Shown: positions 1 to 11,869 of the stretch, piece by piece | Numbering within the stretch: the stretch's first letter is position 1 | Layout of the letters: every line of letters begins with the position of its first letter | Notes under the pieces: model-generated | Database searches by the model: none | The model's input: only the letters and a program-made list of their open reading frames with translations | What the model was told of the DNA's origin: nothing | Source of the DNA: Eriocheir sinensis | Lineage: Eukaryota; Arthropoda; Malacostraca; Decapoda; Varunidae | Length of the DNA: 64,000 nucleotides | Assembly: GCF_024679095.1 (NCBI RefSeq) | Contig: NC_066517.1 | Location: 23,051,040 to 23,115,039 of the forward strand | Direction: 5' to 3' | Program-made: the position numbers and the translations under genes

Positions 1-92
1 AGCCTCGCGAGTTTCCTGTAATTCTCCCCGGGAATTTTTTTTTATATCATCTTTTGTCCCACTCACAGAACAAGTATTCCTCGTGTCCTGTG

Positions 93-179
93 GAGAGAGA
101 GAGAGAGAGAGAGAGGGGACTATTCAACGGATTTTTTTTGAGTAATACTTTATACGTTACAACGAGCCTGATACCGAGC

Positions 180-229
<50 letters not shown>
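93..229. repeat. GA and AAT microsatellites
   Basis: A short (GA)n run at about 93-115 and an (AAT)n run at about 180-229. The 69-residue open frame across them is only poly-Asn from the AAT run, so it is not called as a gene. Confidence 0.9.
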
Positions 230-230
<1 letters not shown>

Positions 231-239
231 GCGGATCAG

Positions 240-1090
240 GAGCACACATTCCTCTTTGATTAAACTAAATAACTAATCAACTAAATAAAAATAAAAGCAA
301 AATCAAAGAGAGCATTGGGAAAACAGGGCACTTATAATCATCCAAAGAACCCCGGCGTATTGCACCAGCCACTTGTATGCGCTGTGTGTCGCCACGTCGC
401 CCCGCCTCTACCAGGAACACCACCGCCAGAATTGCTTAATGTATAGGGCGGGGACGAAATTTCCTTAGTGGTGTTTTCCTTCCTTTATAGATACTAAACA
501 CACCAAAAAGACGTTGAAAATAATAATAATAATAATAAATGAAGAAATGCATGCGTAAATATACTGATTGCATGACTAAATAATCTCTTGCGACACACAC
601 ACACACCACAGTCACCGTCACACATACATAACATTAGGCAACCGTGGAATTGGAGGCCTAATCTTTTGAGTCACGGGACGGATAGAGCTGAACCAATCGC
701 AGCACAAGGACTTAACGTGTCTCGTCCTGTCTCCGCACACAAGATGGCGCAACGGAAAAGTTCGTGAGCCATATAAGCTACCTTCTTTGGCCATTCTAAA
801 TACTTGGTGCTCACTCCTCGACTACAGCAGTGCCGCCGATCGTGTGCCAAAGGTGCAGTAATACAGAGTTATAAGCTGTTCTCTGTATCGATTTTATTCT
901 ACGCGGTTGCGCTATGGTGTACACGGTATGTATTTACAGCACGTGTATTGTCATTATGTACCGGGTGCCAAAGTGAAAGGAGCTGCATGTGCCAGTATAA
1001 GTAAATTTCACAATGGCACACGCATACACATAACAGGGTCGCAAGCAGGTCAACGCAATGGAAAGGATTAACGCATTGGAATCATTCGTG
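240..1090. other. Non-coding stretch with weak promoter-like motifs
   Basis: No convincing exon is seen. A CCAAT box (about 693), an AAGATGGCGC motif of the YY1 type (741-750) and a TATAA-like word (about 771) lie on the + strand within 90 bases. This could be a promoter, possibly of the locus whose first recognised exon is at 22051, but no first exon with a good donor could be tied to it. Small CA and AAT runs also occur. Confidence 0.2.
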
Positions 1091-1094
1091 GCCA

Positions 1095-1325
1095 GCCGGG
1101 GTTGGTATTCTCAGACGATACCTCCTCTCACACAAACTATTTCCAAAGGCCGAGAAGTAGATGAATCGAGGTCCAATGAGTGTTTTCTTACGTTCATGGC
1201 ATAAAAGAATGATCAAACTACCACCCGGGTCATAAAAGTACCCCTGAAAGTCCCCACAGCTCTTACGAAAGACTTGTGAAATGTGTGTGCCATAGCGCTG
1301 AAACGTTAGAGAATGTGACCCTAGA
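1095..1325 (+). mobile_element. MITE family 1, copy 1
   Basis: First of about a dozen copies of a 200-230 bp element. The left end reads like GGTATTCTCAGACGAT and the right end like GAGAATGTGACC, so the ends are imperfect inverted repeats. The core shared by all copies contains CTATTTCCAAAGGC, CGTTCATGG, CACCCGGGTCATAAAAGTAC and CTTACGAAAGACTTGT. There is no coding capacity. The terminal repeats and small size fit a non-autonomous DNA transposon; the superfamily is undecided because no clear target-site duplication is seen. Confidence 0.7.
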
Positions 1326-1329
1326 TTCC

Positions 1330-1804
1330 CTTAAAAAGCTGTTGGAACGTTTTTTGGCTTAATCAGTTATCCTCAGACCACTCAAAAAGAAAACATCAAG
1401 GCTTAGCAAGTAGATAGACCTATGGATGGCGTGTTGTTTGCAGTGAATGTGAAGCAGTTTGCAACGTTACTAAATAGTCTATCTTACATGATAGTCATTA
1501 ACACCTCCAGCATGACTTTACTTTTTGTGTGTTTGCTGCTCACTCTGCATGAACGAACCAGGCTTGGCGTGTTCGTTCGGTTGTGTGTCATGTGGCGGTG
1601 TTGGTTTTCTTTTCCCTACTCTTCTTTCTCTTCCTCCTCCTCCTCCGCCTTTGTGTTTTTGTGTTCAAGTCGGGAATGAGCGCTAACCAATCCAAGCCAT
1701 CGAAACATACGTGTTATCGTGATTTTGAAAGACTCGATGGCGTCAGTGTTCAAAGTATGTGCTGTTTAATCAGGTGACGTTCATTTATTATTATAATTGT
1801 TTAC

Positions 1805-1840
<36 letters not shown>

Positions 1841-3080
1841 ACCTCTGTCTTGCTTACGTCAACTGAACCAAAAGGTTATTGCCATGTTTACACTCACTCG
1901 ATGGCAACGCTGCAGTGTAACCGTCATGTGACTAACCCCTGAGCTTTTTTGTGGCCCCCTTTTTTTACGGTAAAGGAGGTAACTCTAAAGAAAAAGAAAG
2001 GATAGCAGAAAGCCCGCAGTCGCTACTCCAGCTTATAATTTATAGAGAACCGTGAAAGTAGTCGAAAGAGAGGGTCACATTCGGTCGGTGTCTTGATACT
2101 TCCCTCCTATAAGTTTTCAAGTCTTACGTAGGAAGAAATAGTGACAAAGGAAGGCTGCTCTAGTGTTTGCCAGCGAATTAAAGTGATGAAAGAGTTAAGA
2201 TGCTGGTGGACTCTTGCATTAGGGATTTGAATAGCATAGGGATGAGCTAGACTAGAACGTGTCTTTGCTTTACTCTTTCTCGTTGTCAGGTTGTTACAAG
2301 AGCCAACCAATCCAAGATATCAGTGGTTATCGCCCTGTTTTCTCACTAGATGGCGCCCGAGTCCAAAGTTTGTATCGTATCATCGTGACGGCGTTATTTT
2401 CTAGTGGTACCAATATGGCGTCCGTCGCCGGTGTTGCACCATGATGTGACCGAAAGAGGAAAGGATTTCACCATTGTTTGAAGAGGGTATTTGGGGTCAT
2501 AGCCTTGCACCATGCATTGCTTTGTCTACGTCCTATACTTGTTTCCCTTTTGTTGTTGCCAGAGAAGTTGGTAATAGAGGTCTTTTAAATCTCTGATCTA
2601 CCACTCCGACCAACTGACAACCGATCACATGTTCCCCATATGAGCCTCTAAGTCCCATAGTGGTGAATCTTGCCTCTTATAAGATCTTTAGTACCGTCAC
2701 AGTAGTGGTGGAGGGAAGGTAACTCGCACGCTTTTTCTCTTCCTTTCGGATATTGTTTTCTTAATTGCACATTGATTATTTCTTTATTCTCTCTATCTCT
2801 ATCTATCTATCCTCAACTGTATTTAAAAAGTGACAACTCTAGCCAAACATACATGGAAGTCCCTCTTGCTTCCTGTCCGTTTTGGCCGCACATTGAAATC
2901 TACGGGCGGCAGATCCTTAATGCATAGGACGGTGATTCTCTGCTTTTCTGTAATGAGAGGTTGCCAGGCTTAAGGGGATTCCGGTGTGGTGTCTTCCGGT
3001 ATCATTAGACATCCTATTCTTATTTTCGCATCGCGGAACCCAAAATTTACTATCTTAAAGTGACTAAGTGAAGCATCTAA
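1330..3080. other. Non-coding stretch
   Basis: No exon is supported. A (TG)15 run lies at 1809-1838. Short words containing GATGGCG recur at about 1737, 1900 and 2350, and AATATGGCGTCC occurs near 2413; they may be old repeat fragments or promoter motifs. The small open frames here have no recognisable domain. Confidence 0.5.
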
Positions 3081-3081
3081 G

Positions 3082-3300
3082 TGTCGTATTTTAAAACATT
3101 TCATCGCCCAAGTTGACATATTTGACATGGCTTTCGTAGGAGCTGTAGGCCTTTCCAGGGGTAGTTTTATGATCCTGGTGGTAGTCTGACCCTTCTTCTG
3201 TACCGTGAACCTTAAAAAACACTCTTGAAAACCCGATTGATCCCCTCTTTGATCTTTAGAAATAGTTGATGTGAGAAGCGATGGTGTCTCAAAATACAGC
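3082..3300 (-). mobile_element. MITE family 1, copy 2
   Basis: Reverse-oriented copy. GTCGTATTTTAAAACATTTC at the left and GTGTCTCAAAATAC at the right are the two inverted ends, with the family core (GGCTTTCGTAGGAGC, CCTGGTGGTAGT) between them. Two overlapping minus-strand open frames across it are artefacts of the repeat. Confidence 0.7.
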
Positions 3301-3571
3301 CAAGCGTAAAAAAGTAACAATGAGGACCTAAAAACCGATGCAAAGCTGAACAGGTCACAAGAAGAAGAAGAATGATTGCTGATATCCTAGTTATATACAT
3401 ACATGCGTCATTTGCTTTTATAATGAAGTAAATAAACGTGGGTGGCATAGATACCGACAAGCAGTTGACGAAAGACACTACTCTGTCGAAATTCATGTAT
3501 GTATTCAGGATGGGATGCCTCACGATCCCCGGATGTTTCATGGCACCACACATGGGACGCTGTTAGTATCA

Positions 3572-3815
3572 ATGCCGGTCCCAGATGAGGCTGGTATTTT
3601 TAGACGACCCTGCCTCTTACATTAACAATTTCCAAAGGCCAAAAAGGAGGTTAATGGAGTTCTAATGGGTGTTCTTTTAGGTTCACGGTACAGAAGAAGG
3701 TCCAGTCTACCACCAGGGTCATAAAAGTACCCCTGGAAATGCCCTAAACTCCCACGAAAGACTAGTAAATTACGTGTTCTTGGGCGCAGAAATGTTTAAA
3801 AATATGGCCCTGACT
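3572..3815 (+). mobile_element. MITE family 1, copy 3
   Basis: Forward copy with the family core (CACCAGGGTCATAAAAGTAC, CTGGAAATGCCC, CACGAAAGACTAGTAAA) and a right end of TTTAAAAATATGGCCCTGA. It is nearly identical to the copy at 10095-10325, so the two are recent relatives. Confidence 0.7.
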
Positions 3816-3942
3816 CCTAAACCTTTCCTTGCTTGCTCATTCCTTGTGGCCTGTAAAACTTCCGTCTGTGTTGCGAAAGAGAGCAGCCAACCAGACCCCC
3901 CTAGTTGTATGTTTTGCTGTCCTTTTTATTCCTTCCCTCCCC

Positions 3943-3944
<2 letters not shown>

Positions 3945-4017
<73 letters not shown>

Positions 4018-4081
4018 CCTCTTTCCATAACTTTATTTTCTGATCTTTTTCGTTTTCTTATTTGCATATTAATTGGTTGTC

Positions 4082-4169
<88 letters not shown>

Positions 4170-4398
4170 TTCCCTCGGGGTCGCTTGTTAATTAATTGCG
4201 AGGAGAAGAGAGAAAATGAAAAGAAACGAAAAAAAAAAATCAGTAGAAATTGAAAAAGAAATAAAGGAAGAAACCTGAAGAAAAAAAAACGTTAAAAAAA
4301 TTCAAGCAAAAAAATAAAAATAAAATAAAAGTCAGGAAAATTATGATGATGACGAAGGAGAGGCAGAAGAGGACATATACAAACGTGTGGATGATCAC

Positions 4399-4467
<69 letters not shown>

Positions 4468-4520
4468 ACACTGTACCTTCCTGGAAAGCGTTAGCCGGTA
4501 TAGGTTCGGGTGGATTGGTT

Positions 4521-4573
<53 letters not shown>

Positions 4574-4575
4574 GT
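3945..4575. repeat. Cluster of long CT, GA and TG microsatellites
   Basis: (CT)n at about 3947-4013 and 4081-4163, (GA)n at 4401-4463, and (TG)n at about 4519-4570. The CT and GA tracts are reverse complements, so the block could fold on itself. All open frames here are Leu-Ser, Arg-Glu or Cys-Val repeats. Confidence 0.95.
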
Positions 4576-4804
4576 CTGACTGTCGCCTTTGTAATCTCTC
4601 TCACCTCTAGTCAGCACCACGTATTCCTGACGGTGCAGTTTACAGATTTGTTTGTTCCTGCTGCTGACTTCGCATATACCGACTGCGTTGCACCACGTTC
4701 CTCAACCTCCCCGGCCTCCTCACACACTTTTACGATCCACGCTTTAGATAAAACATGACTTTCAACTCAATTATCTCCTCACGTCACCTCCCAAACCCTC
4801 CTTT

Positions 4805-5130
4805 ACCTGTGTTTGAAAAGGGAAAAGAGTGAGAAAGAGAAGTTGCGAGACACTGACGAGTTGAAAGGGAAGTTACGAGACAAATTGACTGGTGGAAAGG
4901 GAAGTTACGAGACATTGACGAGTTGAAAGGGAAGTTACGAGACAAATTAACCGGTGGAAAGGGAAGTTACGAGACATTGACGAGTTGAAAGGGAAGTTAC
5001 GAGACAAATTGACTGGTGGAAAGGGAAGTTACGAGACATTGACGAGTTGAAAGGGAAGTTACGAGACAAACTGACTGATGGAAAGGAAAGTTACGAGACA
5101 TTTTGATAAGTGGAAAGAGAATTTACGAGA
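4805..5130. repeat. 62-bp tandem repeat (31-bp dimer)
   Basis: Units of GAAAGGGAAGTTACGAGACA alternate between two 31-bp half-units (GACATTGACGAGTT and GACAAATTGACTGGTG), giving a 62-bp higher-order period: GACATTGACG recurs at 4911, 4973 and 5035. Copies at the right edge are more diverged. Confidence 0.9.
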
Positions 5131-5219
5131 CATTTATCACTTAATGGATGGAAATCACGAAATTGTTCACGTAAAAAAATAATTAAATACAAATCTGCGT
5201 ACTCATGTTATTGGTTTGT

Positions 5220-5465
5220 ATGGCGATCGCTTCGAATATATCACGAATTTACAATCCTCCAAATCATATCTTAGAATCAAAACATACACGCCTGTTTACT
5301 CATGTTAGCGATTTCGTGTAGCGATCACTTCAATATATCACGAATTTACAATCCTCCAAATCATATCTTAGAATCAAAACATACACGCCTGTTTACTCAT
5401 GTTAGCGATTTCGTGTAGCGATCACTTCAATATATCACGAATTTACAATCCGCCAAATCATGTCT
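5220..5465. repeat. 97-bp tandem repeat, about 2.5 copies
   Basis: ATATCACGAATTTACAATCC recurs at 5238, 5335 and 5432, an exact 97-bp period. The unit is AT-rich and non-coding. Confidence 0.9.
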
Positions 5466-6075
5466 GACAATCTATGGCTGGTCCGGGTAAAAACATGAGC
5501 CACACCTGCACGTCACACCTTAATCAATCAATAGGGTCGATCCGGGAAGGTAAGAACGTTTATGCTAGCTTACGTCATCGGACCCAGAAGTGCCTGATGA
5601 GCATCTCTCGAACCGTCAACTTTGGACCCAACAGGATGCATGCCCTTAAGGCCCCGTTCACACTGTGCTGACTCCGGATCTGTCCTTCATCCCTTCCCTG
5701 TCCTTCCCTTCAGCGGTGGTGCAACTCGACAGCAGGATTGAGATTGGAGAGGCCTCGATATGGTACCCGGGAGTGTTTAAAGGGGGGTTGCATTAAAATT
5801 AAAACATATACATTTACTTATTCTTGAGATAAATAAATAAGAGTTAGGATTTTAAGTTAGGGGATGTTAATAGAGAGAAGAACAATGGTTTAATGGAAGA
5901 GGTACTGAAAGAAAATGGGGTTAGGCTTGCCGGGGGTGAGGTTTAAGAGGGGCTACTAAAAAATTAAGGGAAATGGGGTCTGGGTTGCCTTAACGTGTCA
6001 CGAGCGAAACCCGGAACCATTTAACACGTGGATTTTTTTTTAACCGACCATGGGAAGGATACCGCAGAAACATAC
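5466..6075. other. Non-coding stretch
   Basis: No gene is recognised. A good consensus splice donor (GAAG|GTAAGAAC) occurs near 5548, but no matching exon could be defined. GGCCCCGTTCACACTGTG near 5650 looks like one end of a DNA transposon, but no partner end was found. Confidence 0.4.
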
Positions 6076-6079
6076 TGGA

Positions 6080-6545
6080 CCATACTCTTAAACATTTCGG
6101 CGCCCAAGCTCGCATAGTTGACTAGGGTTTCGTAGGAGTTTTGGGCATTTCCAGCGGTAGTTTCATGACCCTTTTGGTAGTTTAACCCTTCGTCTGTACC
6201 ATGAACTTAGAAAAACACTCAAGAAAACCTGATTAGTCATCTTGGCGGCCTTTGACTAAATCATGGCCTTTATTTTTTTTAGCACTTGTCCCCTACCATT
6301 GTATCCTTTTAGTTTCCTGGTGCTACTTCCACATGTATCCTTAGTTGTATAATCACACTCTGTACTGCCTGGGGGTTGGGATGGCCTGCTCCTCCCTTCT
6401 CCTTTGTTGTTTACTTGCAAAAATAAACTATCAATCAATCACTGTATCATCTTCAGTGTGTTGCCTAGTTTGTGTGTTCTGTTCTAAACTATCAGTCAAT
6501 AAATATAGTTGATGTGAGGGGTGGAAGTGTCTGATAGTACCGATC
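6080..6545 (-). mobile_element. MITE family 1, copy 4, with a nested insertion
   Basis: Reverse copy. The left part (GACCATACTCTTAAACATTT, GTAGTTTCATGACCC) and the right part (GTTGATGTGAGGGGTGG, GTGTCTGATAGTACC) are separated by about 240 bp that other copies lack. The inserted DNA is the retroposon-like sequence annotated at 6245-6450. Confidence 0.65.
6245..6450 (+). mobile_element. Retroposon-like repeat with (AATC)n tail
   Basis: This segment interrupts a MITE. It ends with GTTTACTTGCAAAAATAAAC followed by TATCAATCAATCA. The same 3' part occurs reverse-complemented at 8760-8830 (TGATTGATTGATAGTTTATT, then a GTAAACAACAAGGGAGAAGG block). Two copies sharing one end and a short tandem tail fit a SINE or LINE 3' end. 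No RNA polymerase III boxes were identified. Confidence 0.5.
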
Positions 6546-6852
6546 ATTGGCTCTAGGAAGGGAAAGGAAAATGTTAAGCAGCAAAGCGTTTAAAACAAAT
6601 GAAACCTTGAAACTAGTAACGAACAAAAGCCCGCCCAGTAGAGCGTTTGAGTAGGAAAACGTGATTAGATTGAGGAGAATAAAACGATTAGGAAAAATTT
6701 AACTTCTTGGAAACGATTCGTATGGAAAACAAAGACGGGGGGGGGGGGGGTTATTCGTCTTTGAGCACTAAACAGAAAACAATGTGAAAACAAAGACGGG
6801 GGTAATTTATTCGTCTTTGTCTGAGTATTAAACATAAAGAATAATGGGGACG

Positions 6853-6854
<2 letters not shown>

Positions 6855-6935
<81 letters not shown>
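6855..6935. repeat. Long CA microsatellite
   Basis: An uninterrupted (CA)n of about 80 bp. A poly-G run of about 14 bases lies 115 bp upstream (about 6736). Minus-strand open frames here are Cys-Val repeats. Confidence 0.95.
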
Positions 6936-6938
<3 letters not shown>

Positions 6939-7244
6939 GATAGGCACATTGACAGACAGATGAATAGATGGATGGATAAATAGAGATAGATAGACTCGTA
7001 AATTCATTAATAGATAGACCACAAAACAAAAAGGATAAAAAATAAAGAAGGGCAGTTATGGATGAAATAAACAAAGTAGCAGAAGGATCAGGTATCAATT
7101 CATATCCACGGAGAAATAACCAACACAAACGAACTTATCAATATGAATACCTACGACTTCCTCCTCGCTTAGCATTCCGTCTTTTCCTGTCATTGTATTC
7201 CTGCGGTGCCAAGGGTACGTTAAGAGTTTATAGTGATATCTTAA

Positions 7245-7670
7245 GGCCGTATTACTAAACATTTCGTCGAGAAAGTTCACATATTTAACAAGGCTTTCGT
7301 AGGAGCTTTGGGCATTTCCAGAAGTAATTTTACGGCCCTGGTGGTAGTTTGCCCCTTCCTCTGTACCATGAACCTAAAGAAACACATATTTGACAAGGCT
7401 TTCGTAGTAGTTTTGGGCATTTCCAGAAGTAATTTTATGGCCCTGGTGGTAGTTTGACCCTTCCTCTGTACCATGAACCTAAAGAAACACATATTTGACA
7501 AGGCTTTCGTAGTAGTTTTGAGCATTTCCAGAAGTAATTTTAGGGCCCTGGTGGTAGTTTGACCCTAGTTCTCTACCCTGAACCTGAAAAAAACACATTA
7601 GAACCCGATTGATCCCCTCTTTAGAAATAGCTGATGTGAGAAGCGAAAATAGCTTATAATACCGACCTTG
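7245..7670 (-). mobile_element. MITE family 1, copy 5, with 105-bp triplication
   Basis: Reverse copy in which the core segment is present three times. AGGCTTTCGTAG recurs at 7291, 7396 and 7501, an exact 105-bp period. Because 105 is divisible by three, a spurious 82-residue repetitive frame runs through the array on the minus strand. Confidence 0.8.
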
Positions 7671-7849
7671 GAGTCCTAGTATGTGACCATGGAGGTGTAG
7701 CATACAAGAAGGGGATATGAAGAAACACGAAAGAATTTTGAGTCATGGTTGTGTTTACATTATAGTCTGAAGCCGATTTCCTTCCTTAATCATTCCGGAT
7801 AAGAGAGGATCTGATTCGGGGGTGCGGTCAGGGAGTTAACAGCATACAT

Positions 7850-8690
7850 GGGATTGGATTTCATAATAGAACCTAATATTTGAGAAAGGGACACTGACTC
7901 AAGGGTTTAGTTAGTAAGAATAAGGGATTGGATTTTATAACAGATCACAATATCGGAATAAAGAAGACTCACTCAAGAGATTCGTCAGTAAGAATAAGGG
8001 ATTGGATTTCACACCAGATCACAGTATCGGAATAAAGGAGATGAGCTCAGGGGTTCAGTGAGAATATAGAAGTGGATTTCATAACAGATCACAATATTGA
8101 AATAAAGATCAACTCAGGGGTTCATTGAGAATATAGAAGTGGATTTCACAACAGATCACAGTATCGGAATAAAGGAGACTGACTCAGAGGTTCAGTGAGA
8201 ATATAGAAGTGGATTTCATAACAGATCACAATATCGAAATAAAGATCAGCTCTGGGGTTCATTGAGAATATAGAAGTGGATTTCATAACAGATCACAGTA
8301 TCGGAATAAAGGAGACTGACTCAGAGGTTCAGTGAGAATATAGAAGTGGATTTCATAACAGATCACAATATCGAAAATTAAGATCAGCTCTGGGGTTCAT
8401 TGAGAATATAGAAGTGGATTTCATAACAGATCACAATATCGAAATAAAGATCAGCTCAGGGGTTCATTGAGAATATAGAAGTGGATTTCATAACAGATCA
8501 CAATATTGAAATAAAGATCAGCTCAGGGGTTCATTGAGAATATAGAAGTGGATTTCATAACAGATCACAGTATCGGAATAAAGGAGATTCAGTTCAGTGA
8601 GAATATAAAAGTGGATCGCAATAAAGGAGACTGGCTCAGAGGAGGTTCAGTAAATAGAATAAGAAGTTGGATTTCATAATATAAGGAAGT
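7850..8690. repeat. 67-70 bp tandem repeat, about 11 copies
   Basis: The unit contains GAATATAGAAGTGGATTTCA, then TAACAGATCACA and GGTTCA. It starts at about 8120, 8190, 8258, 8327, 8395, 8462 and 8529. Two subtypes alternate (CAATATCGAAATAAAGATCAG and CAGTATCGGAATAAAGGAGA in shortened form), suggesting amplification of a dimer. Confidence 0.9.
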
Positions 8691-8756
8691 CTTTGGTTTA
8701 GTGAGTGAGGTAACCGAGAGTAGGTGGTTGTATTTCATCATCACATAATCCGATAT

Positions 8757-8830
8757 CTTTTAATGATTGATTGATAGTTTATTGTTGCAGGTAAACAACA
8801 AGGGAGAAGGGAGGAACATGCCATTTTAAG
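8757..8830 (-). mobile_element. Retroposon 3' end with (AATC)n tail, second copy
   Basis: Reverse complement of the 3' part of the segment at 6245-6450: a TGATTGATTGATAG tail followed by GTAAACAACAAGGGAGAAGG. No further homology upstream was resolved. Confidence 0.45.
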
Positions 8831-8999
8831 AGGGTAGGTCACTGTTGCGTTAGAGTCGAGGAAACGTAACAGTTGACTAGAGTGGATTCAATGGGAACAC
8901 TAGACTGGGTTTCATTTATAGAGCAAACATGCCGTTGAGATCCCTAAGGAGTGTTGAGATGATGGACACTTGTGAGGGAGAGGGAGTTAGGTAAGATAC

Positions 9000-9190
9000 A
9001 CCGTTGCCAGATTATCGTACTCGGAACATCACATATCCCGGCTTCTCACCCTTTAAATATCACCAGGAAACCAGAATAATTAACCATTTCAACGATAACA
9101 ACATAAAAAGCCAGTTATTGGGGCACAGAAGACATGTTTTGGGTTGGAAATCGGGAAATATGAGAAGCTGAGTACGACAATCTGACAACG
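9000..9190. mobile_element. MITE family 2, copy 1
   Basis: Inverted termini: CCGTTGCCAGATTATCGTAC on the left and GAGTACGACAATCTGACAAC on the right. Its length of about 190 bp equals the copies at 53884-54084 and 60761-60950. The interior matches the copy at 60761 (TCGGGAAATAT near the right end, an ACGATAAC block in the middle). Non-coding, non-autonomous DNA transposon. Confidence 0.75.
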
Positions 9191-9227
9191 TTGGTAGGAT
9201 AAGGTAAGCACACTCTCCAGGGCGCAG

Positions 9228-9365
9228 ATCAATAATTTTTTTTCACAGTAAAGGAAACAGTTCAAGGGCAAAAAAAAGAAACACTAATGCAAATAAAGCC
9301 CGCTACTCCCTCACTGCTCCCACAGAAGAGTCAAGAGGAGTGGCCGAAAGATGGGTCAATTTCGG
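9228..9365 (+). mobile_element. SINE family 2, 3' part
   Basis: It carries the family body: AGTAAAGGAAACAGTTCAAG, then AAAGCCCGCTACTCC and AGTGGCCGAAAGATGGGTCA. The same body occurs at 25655-25790 and, reversed, at 59893-60077, where it is joined to a tRNA-like segment. Only the 3' portion is present here. Confidence 0.6.
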
Positions 9366-9369
9366 GAGG

Positions 9370-9720
9370 AGAGGTGTCCTGATATCCTCCTCTTGAAAGA
9401 ATTACGTTAGAATCAGGGAAAATAAGATGGGTGAGTGAGTGGGTGGGTCAGGTGAGAACAAGGGGTCGAGTTTCTTAAAGGTCACACTGGTCGGGGTGAT
9501 ATCGTGGTGAAATCAGGGAAAAATAAGATGGGTGAGTCGGGTGAAAACAAGGGGGCAGGTTTCTGAAGGGTTATACATGTCAGGGTGATCTTGCGGTGAA
9601 GTCAGGGAAAAATTAGACAGGTGAGTGAGTGGTGAGTCAGGCTGGGTCAGGTGAAAGCAAGGGGTTATGTTTCTCAAAGGTCACACACGTTAGGGGACAG
9701 GCAATGTTAGGTTAAGTTTA
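9370..9720. repeat. About 90-100 bp tandem repeat, three copies
   Basis: TCAGGGAAAA recurs at 9413, 9513 and 9602. The unit also contains GGTCAGGTGA, an AAGGGG block and TTAAAGGTCACAC. Non-coding. Confidence 0.8.
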
Positions 9721-9784
9721 TTGTTTGTTTGTTTGTGGTCGACTTACTGGAGCCATGTAGCAACTAGACCTTGTATATATTGCA

Positions 9785-10000
9785 ATTACTACTATTATTA
9801 TTATTATTATTATTGTTCATAGCATTATTTCTCTTGTAAACCAGGAAATACATATAGTTTAACCCGGGGCTTTGAGATGACGTTCTTTTGTGCTATTATT
9901 ATTATTATTGTTGTTGTTCATATCATTATTTCTCTTGTAAACTTGGAAATACGTGATAGTTTAACCCGTGGCTTTGAGATATCGTTATTCTGGTCCCGCG
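9785..10000. repeat. About 115-bp tandem duplication around an ATT microsatellite
   Basis: GTTCATAGCATTATTTCTCT, an AATAC block and TAGTTTAACCCGGGGCTTTG occur once at about 9813 and again with small changes at about 9916. Each copy is preceded by an (ATT)n run, so slippage within the run may have caused the duplication. Confidence 0.8.
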
Positions 10001-10094
10001 GTCACTCTGTATGTTCACCGTCGCGTTCGGGAGCGAGTTGCCGAAACGCGCAAAGACATAACAGAAAACAAAGAAACCTCGATAATGGACTGCG

Positions 10095-10325
10095 GTTGGT
10101 ATTGTCAAATGCTCCCACCCCTCACACCAACTATTTCAAAAGGCCAAAAAGAAGGTTAATCGAGTTCTAATGAGTGTTCTTTTAGGTTCACGGTACAGAA
10201 GAAGGCGCAGACTACCACCAGGGTCATAAAAGTACCCCTGGAAATGCCCTAAACTCCCACGAAAGACTAGTAAATTACGTGTTCTTGGACGCAGAAATGT
10301 TTAAAAATATGGCCCTGAGGCTTGA
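10095..10325 (+). mobile_element. MITE family 1, copy 6
   Basis: Forward copy: GGTTGGTATTGTCAAATGCT left end, CACCAGGGTCATAAAAGTAC core, AAAAATATGGCCCTGAGG right end. It is almost identical over its right half to the copy at 3572. Confidence 0.75.
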
Positions 10326-10329
10326 AGAC

Positions 10330-11150
10330 CAGCGTGAGGGGGCGTGGCAGGATGCATGGGCCTTGTTTTGAGAGGCTAAATACCATGTGCTAGTGTCAGT
10401 TTTTAAAAGTCACTCGCTATAATTAGATTATGACACGTGGCCAGGAGTGGTGCTTGTAAACTAACCTCGATTTTCCCACTTTGCCCTCCTCCCCTCTCCA
10501 CTTCTTTTCTTCCTCCGTATCTCCTTTCTTTATATTTTTTTTATTTTTTCTCCTTAATCTTCTCTTCTTGCTTCCTCCTCCTCCTCCTCTTCTTTCCTCT
10601 TCTTCCTCCGCCTCGGTATTAAGTCTCCCCTTCCGTATTCCATCACTGTCATTGTTGTCTCATGTTCACGTCACGTCACATCTCCGGTTCTCTTCTCCCT
10701 TCTCTGTCCAAACGTTCCCAGCCTCCTTACCCTTCTGCACCTCGCTTCTCTCTCCTCTTGTATCTATCTTCTTTCTCCCCTTTTTTTCCTCTCTTTTTTA
10801 CTCAGTCTTTATTCATCCTCTTTAAAAACTTCTTTCCTTTTCTCCTATTCATCTACTCGGTCGTGTTTTCTCTCCTACCCTTCGCTTCTATTATCTCCTC
10901 TCTTGTTAGTGTATTCGCTAGACCCCTCTCTCTCCCTCTCATCTCTTTCGTATCCTTCATCTCCTGCTTAAAACGATACGAGCGACGGTATTTTCGAGAG
11001 ATTATTTTTATCATCTATTATAACCACAGCCGCACCCTTGAACGTTCTTGAGTCACTCGTGAAGCATCTCTTGAAGTACGAGACTAAAAATTGCTGATGA
11101 AAGGGAACTCTTGCATGCATCAAGGAAAGGAGTGATAAGTGGTTGGGGTC
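10330..11150. other. Pyrimidine-rich non-coding stretch
   Basis: A CT-rich tract runs from about 10465 to 10980 and gives Ser/Pro/Leu-rich spurious frames. No splice-bounded exon or domain is seen. Confidence 0.6.
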
Positions 11151-11580
11151 AGTCGCATTTGAGTTGCTTTTCCTAATCCAGTCTCTGCATATATTTTTTT
11201 TTCAATATCTATACTGATCAAGGGTTGGGTAGTTTAGGTTGGGCCAGGTTAGGTTTGGTAGGCAGACATCAAGGGAAGGAATGATTAGTGGTTGGGGTCA
11301 GTCGCATTTGAGTCGCTCTTTCTAATCCAGTCTCTTCACAGATGGTTTATTTTTAATACCTATACTCATCAAGATTTGGGTAGTTTAGGTTGGGTCAGGT
11401 TAGGTTTGGTAGGCAGACATCAAGGGAAGGAATGATTAGTGGTTGGGGTGAGTCGCTCTTTCTAATCCAGTCTCTTCACAGATAGTTTATTTTTAATACC
11501 TATACTCATCAAGATTTGGGTAGTTTAGATTGGGTCAGGTTAGGTTTGGTAGGCAGACATCAAGAAAAGGAATGGTCAAC
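11150..11580. repeat. 140-151 bp tandem repeat, three copies
   Basis: GGCAGACATCAAG recurs at about 11261, 11412 and 11552. The unit contains GGTTGGGTCAGGTTAGGTTT, a run of TTAGG-like words, and ATCCAGTCTCTTCACAG. Confidence 0.85.
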
Positions 11581-11869
11581 GTTTGTGCCAGTGTGCATTT
11601 GTCTGAACCTTCCTACTCATGATTTCACTATTCTTACTGGACGAGATTTCGGTAGGTTAGGTTAGCTTAGGCGCTGTCCATCAGATTGTGTGTCCCCTAT
11701 TGCGGCCTTTCCCAGTTATGTTTTGAAGTCTTACACTGCACAATATTTCGGTTGGTTAGGTTAGTTTAGGTACTGTCCCATCAGATTGTGTCCCCTATTG
11801 CGGCCTTTCCCAGTTATGTTTTGAAGTCTTACACTGCACAATATTTCGGTAGGTTAGGTTAGTTTAGGT

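Noticed and set aside
5650..5668. GGCCCCGTTCACACTGTG as a transposon end
   Set aside because: It looks like a DNA transposon terminus, but no inverted partner or duplication was found nearby.
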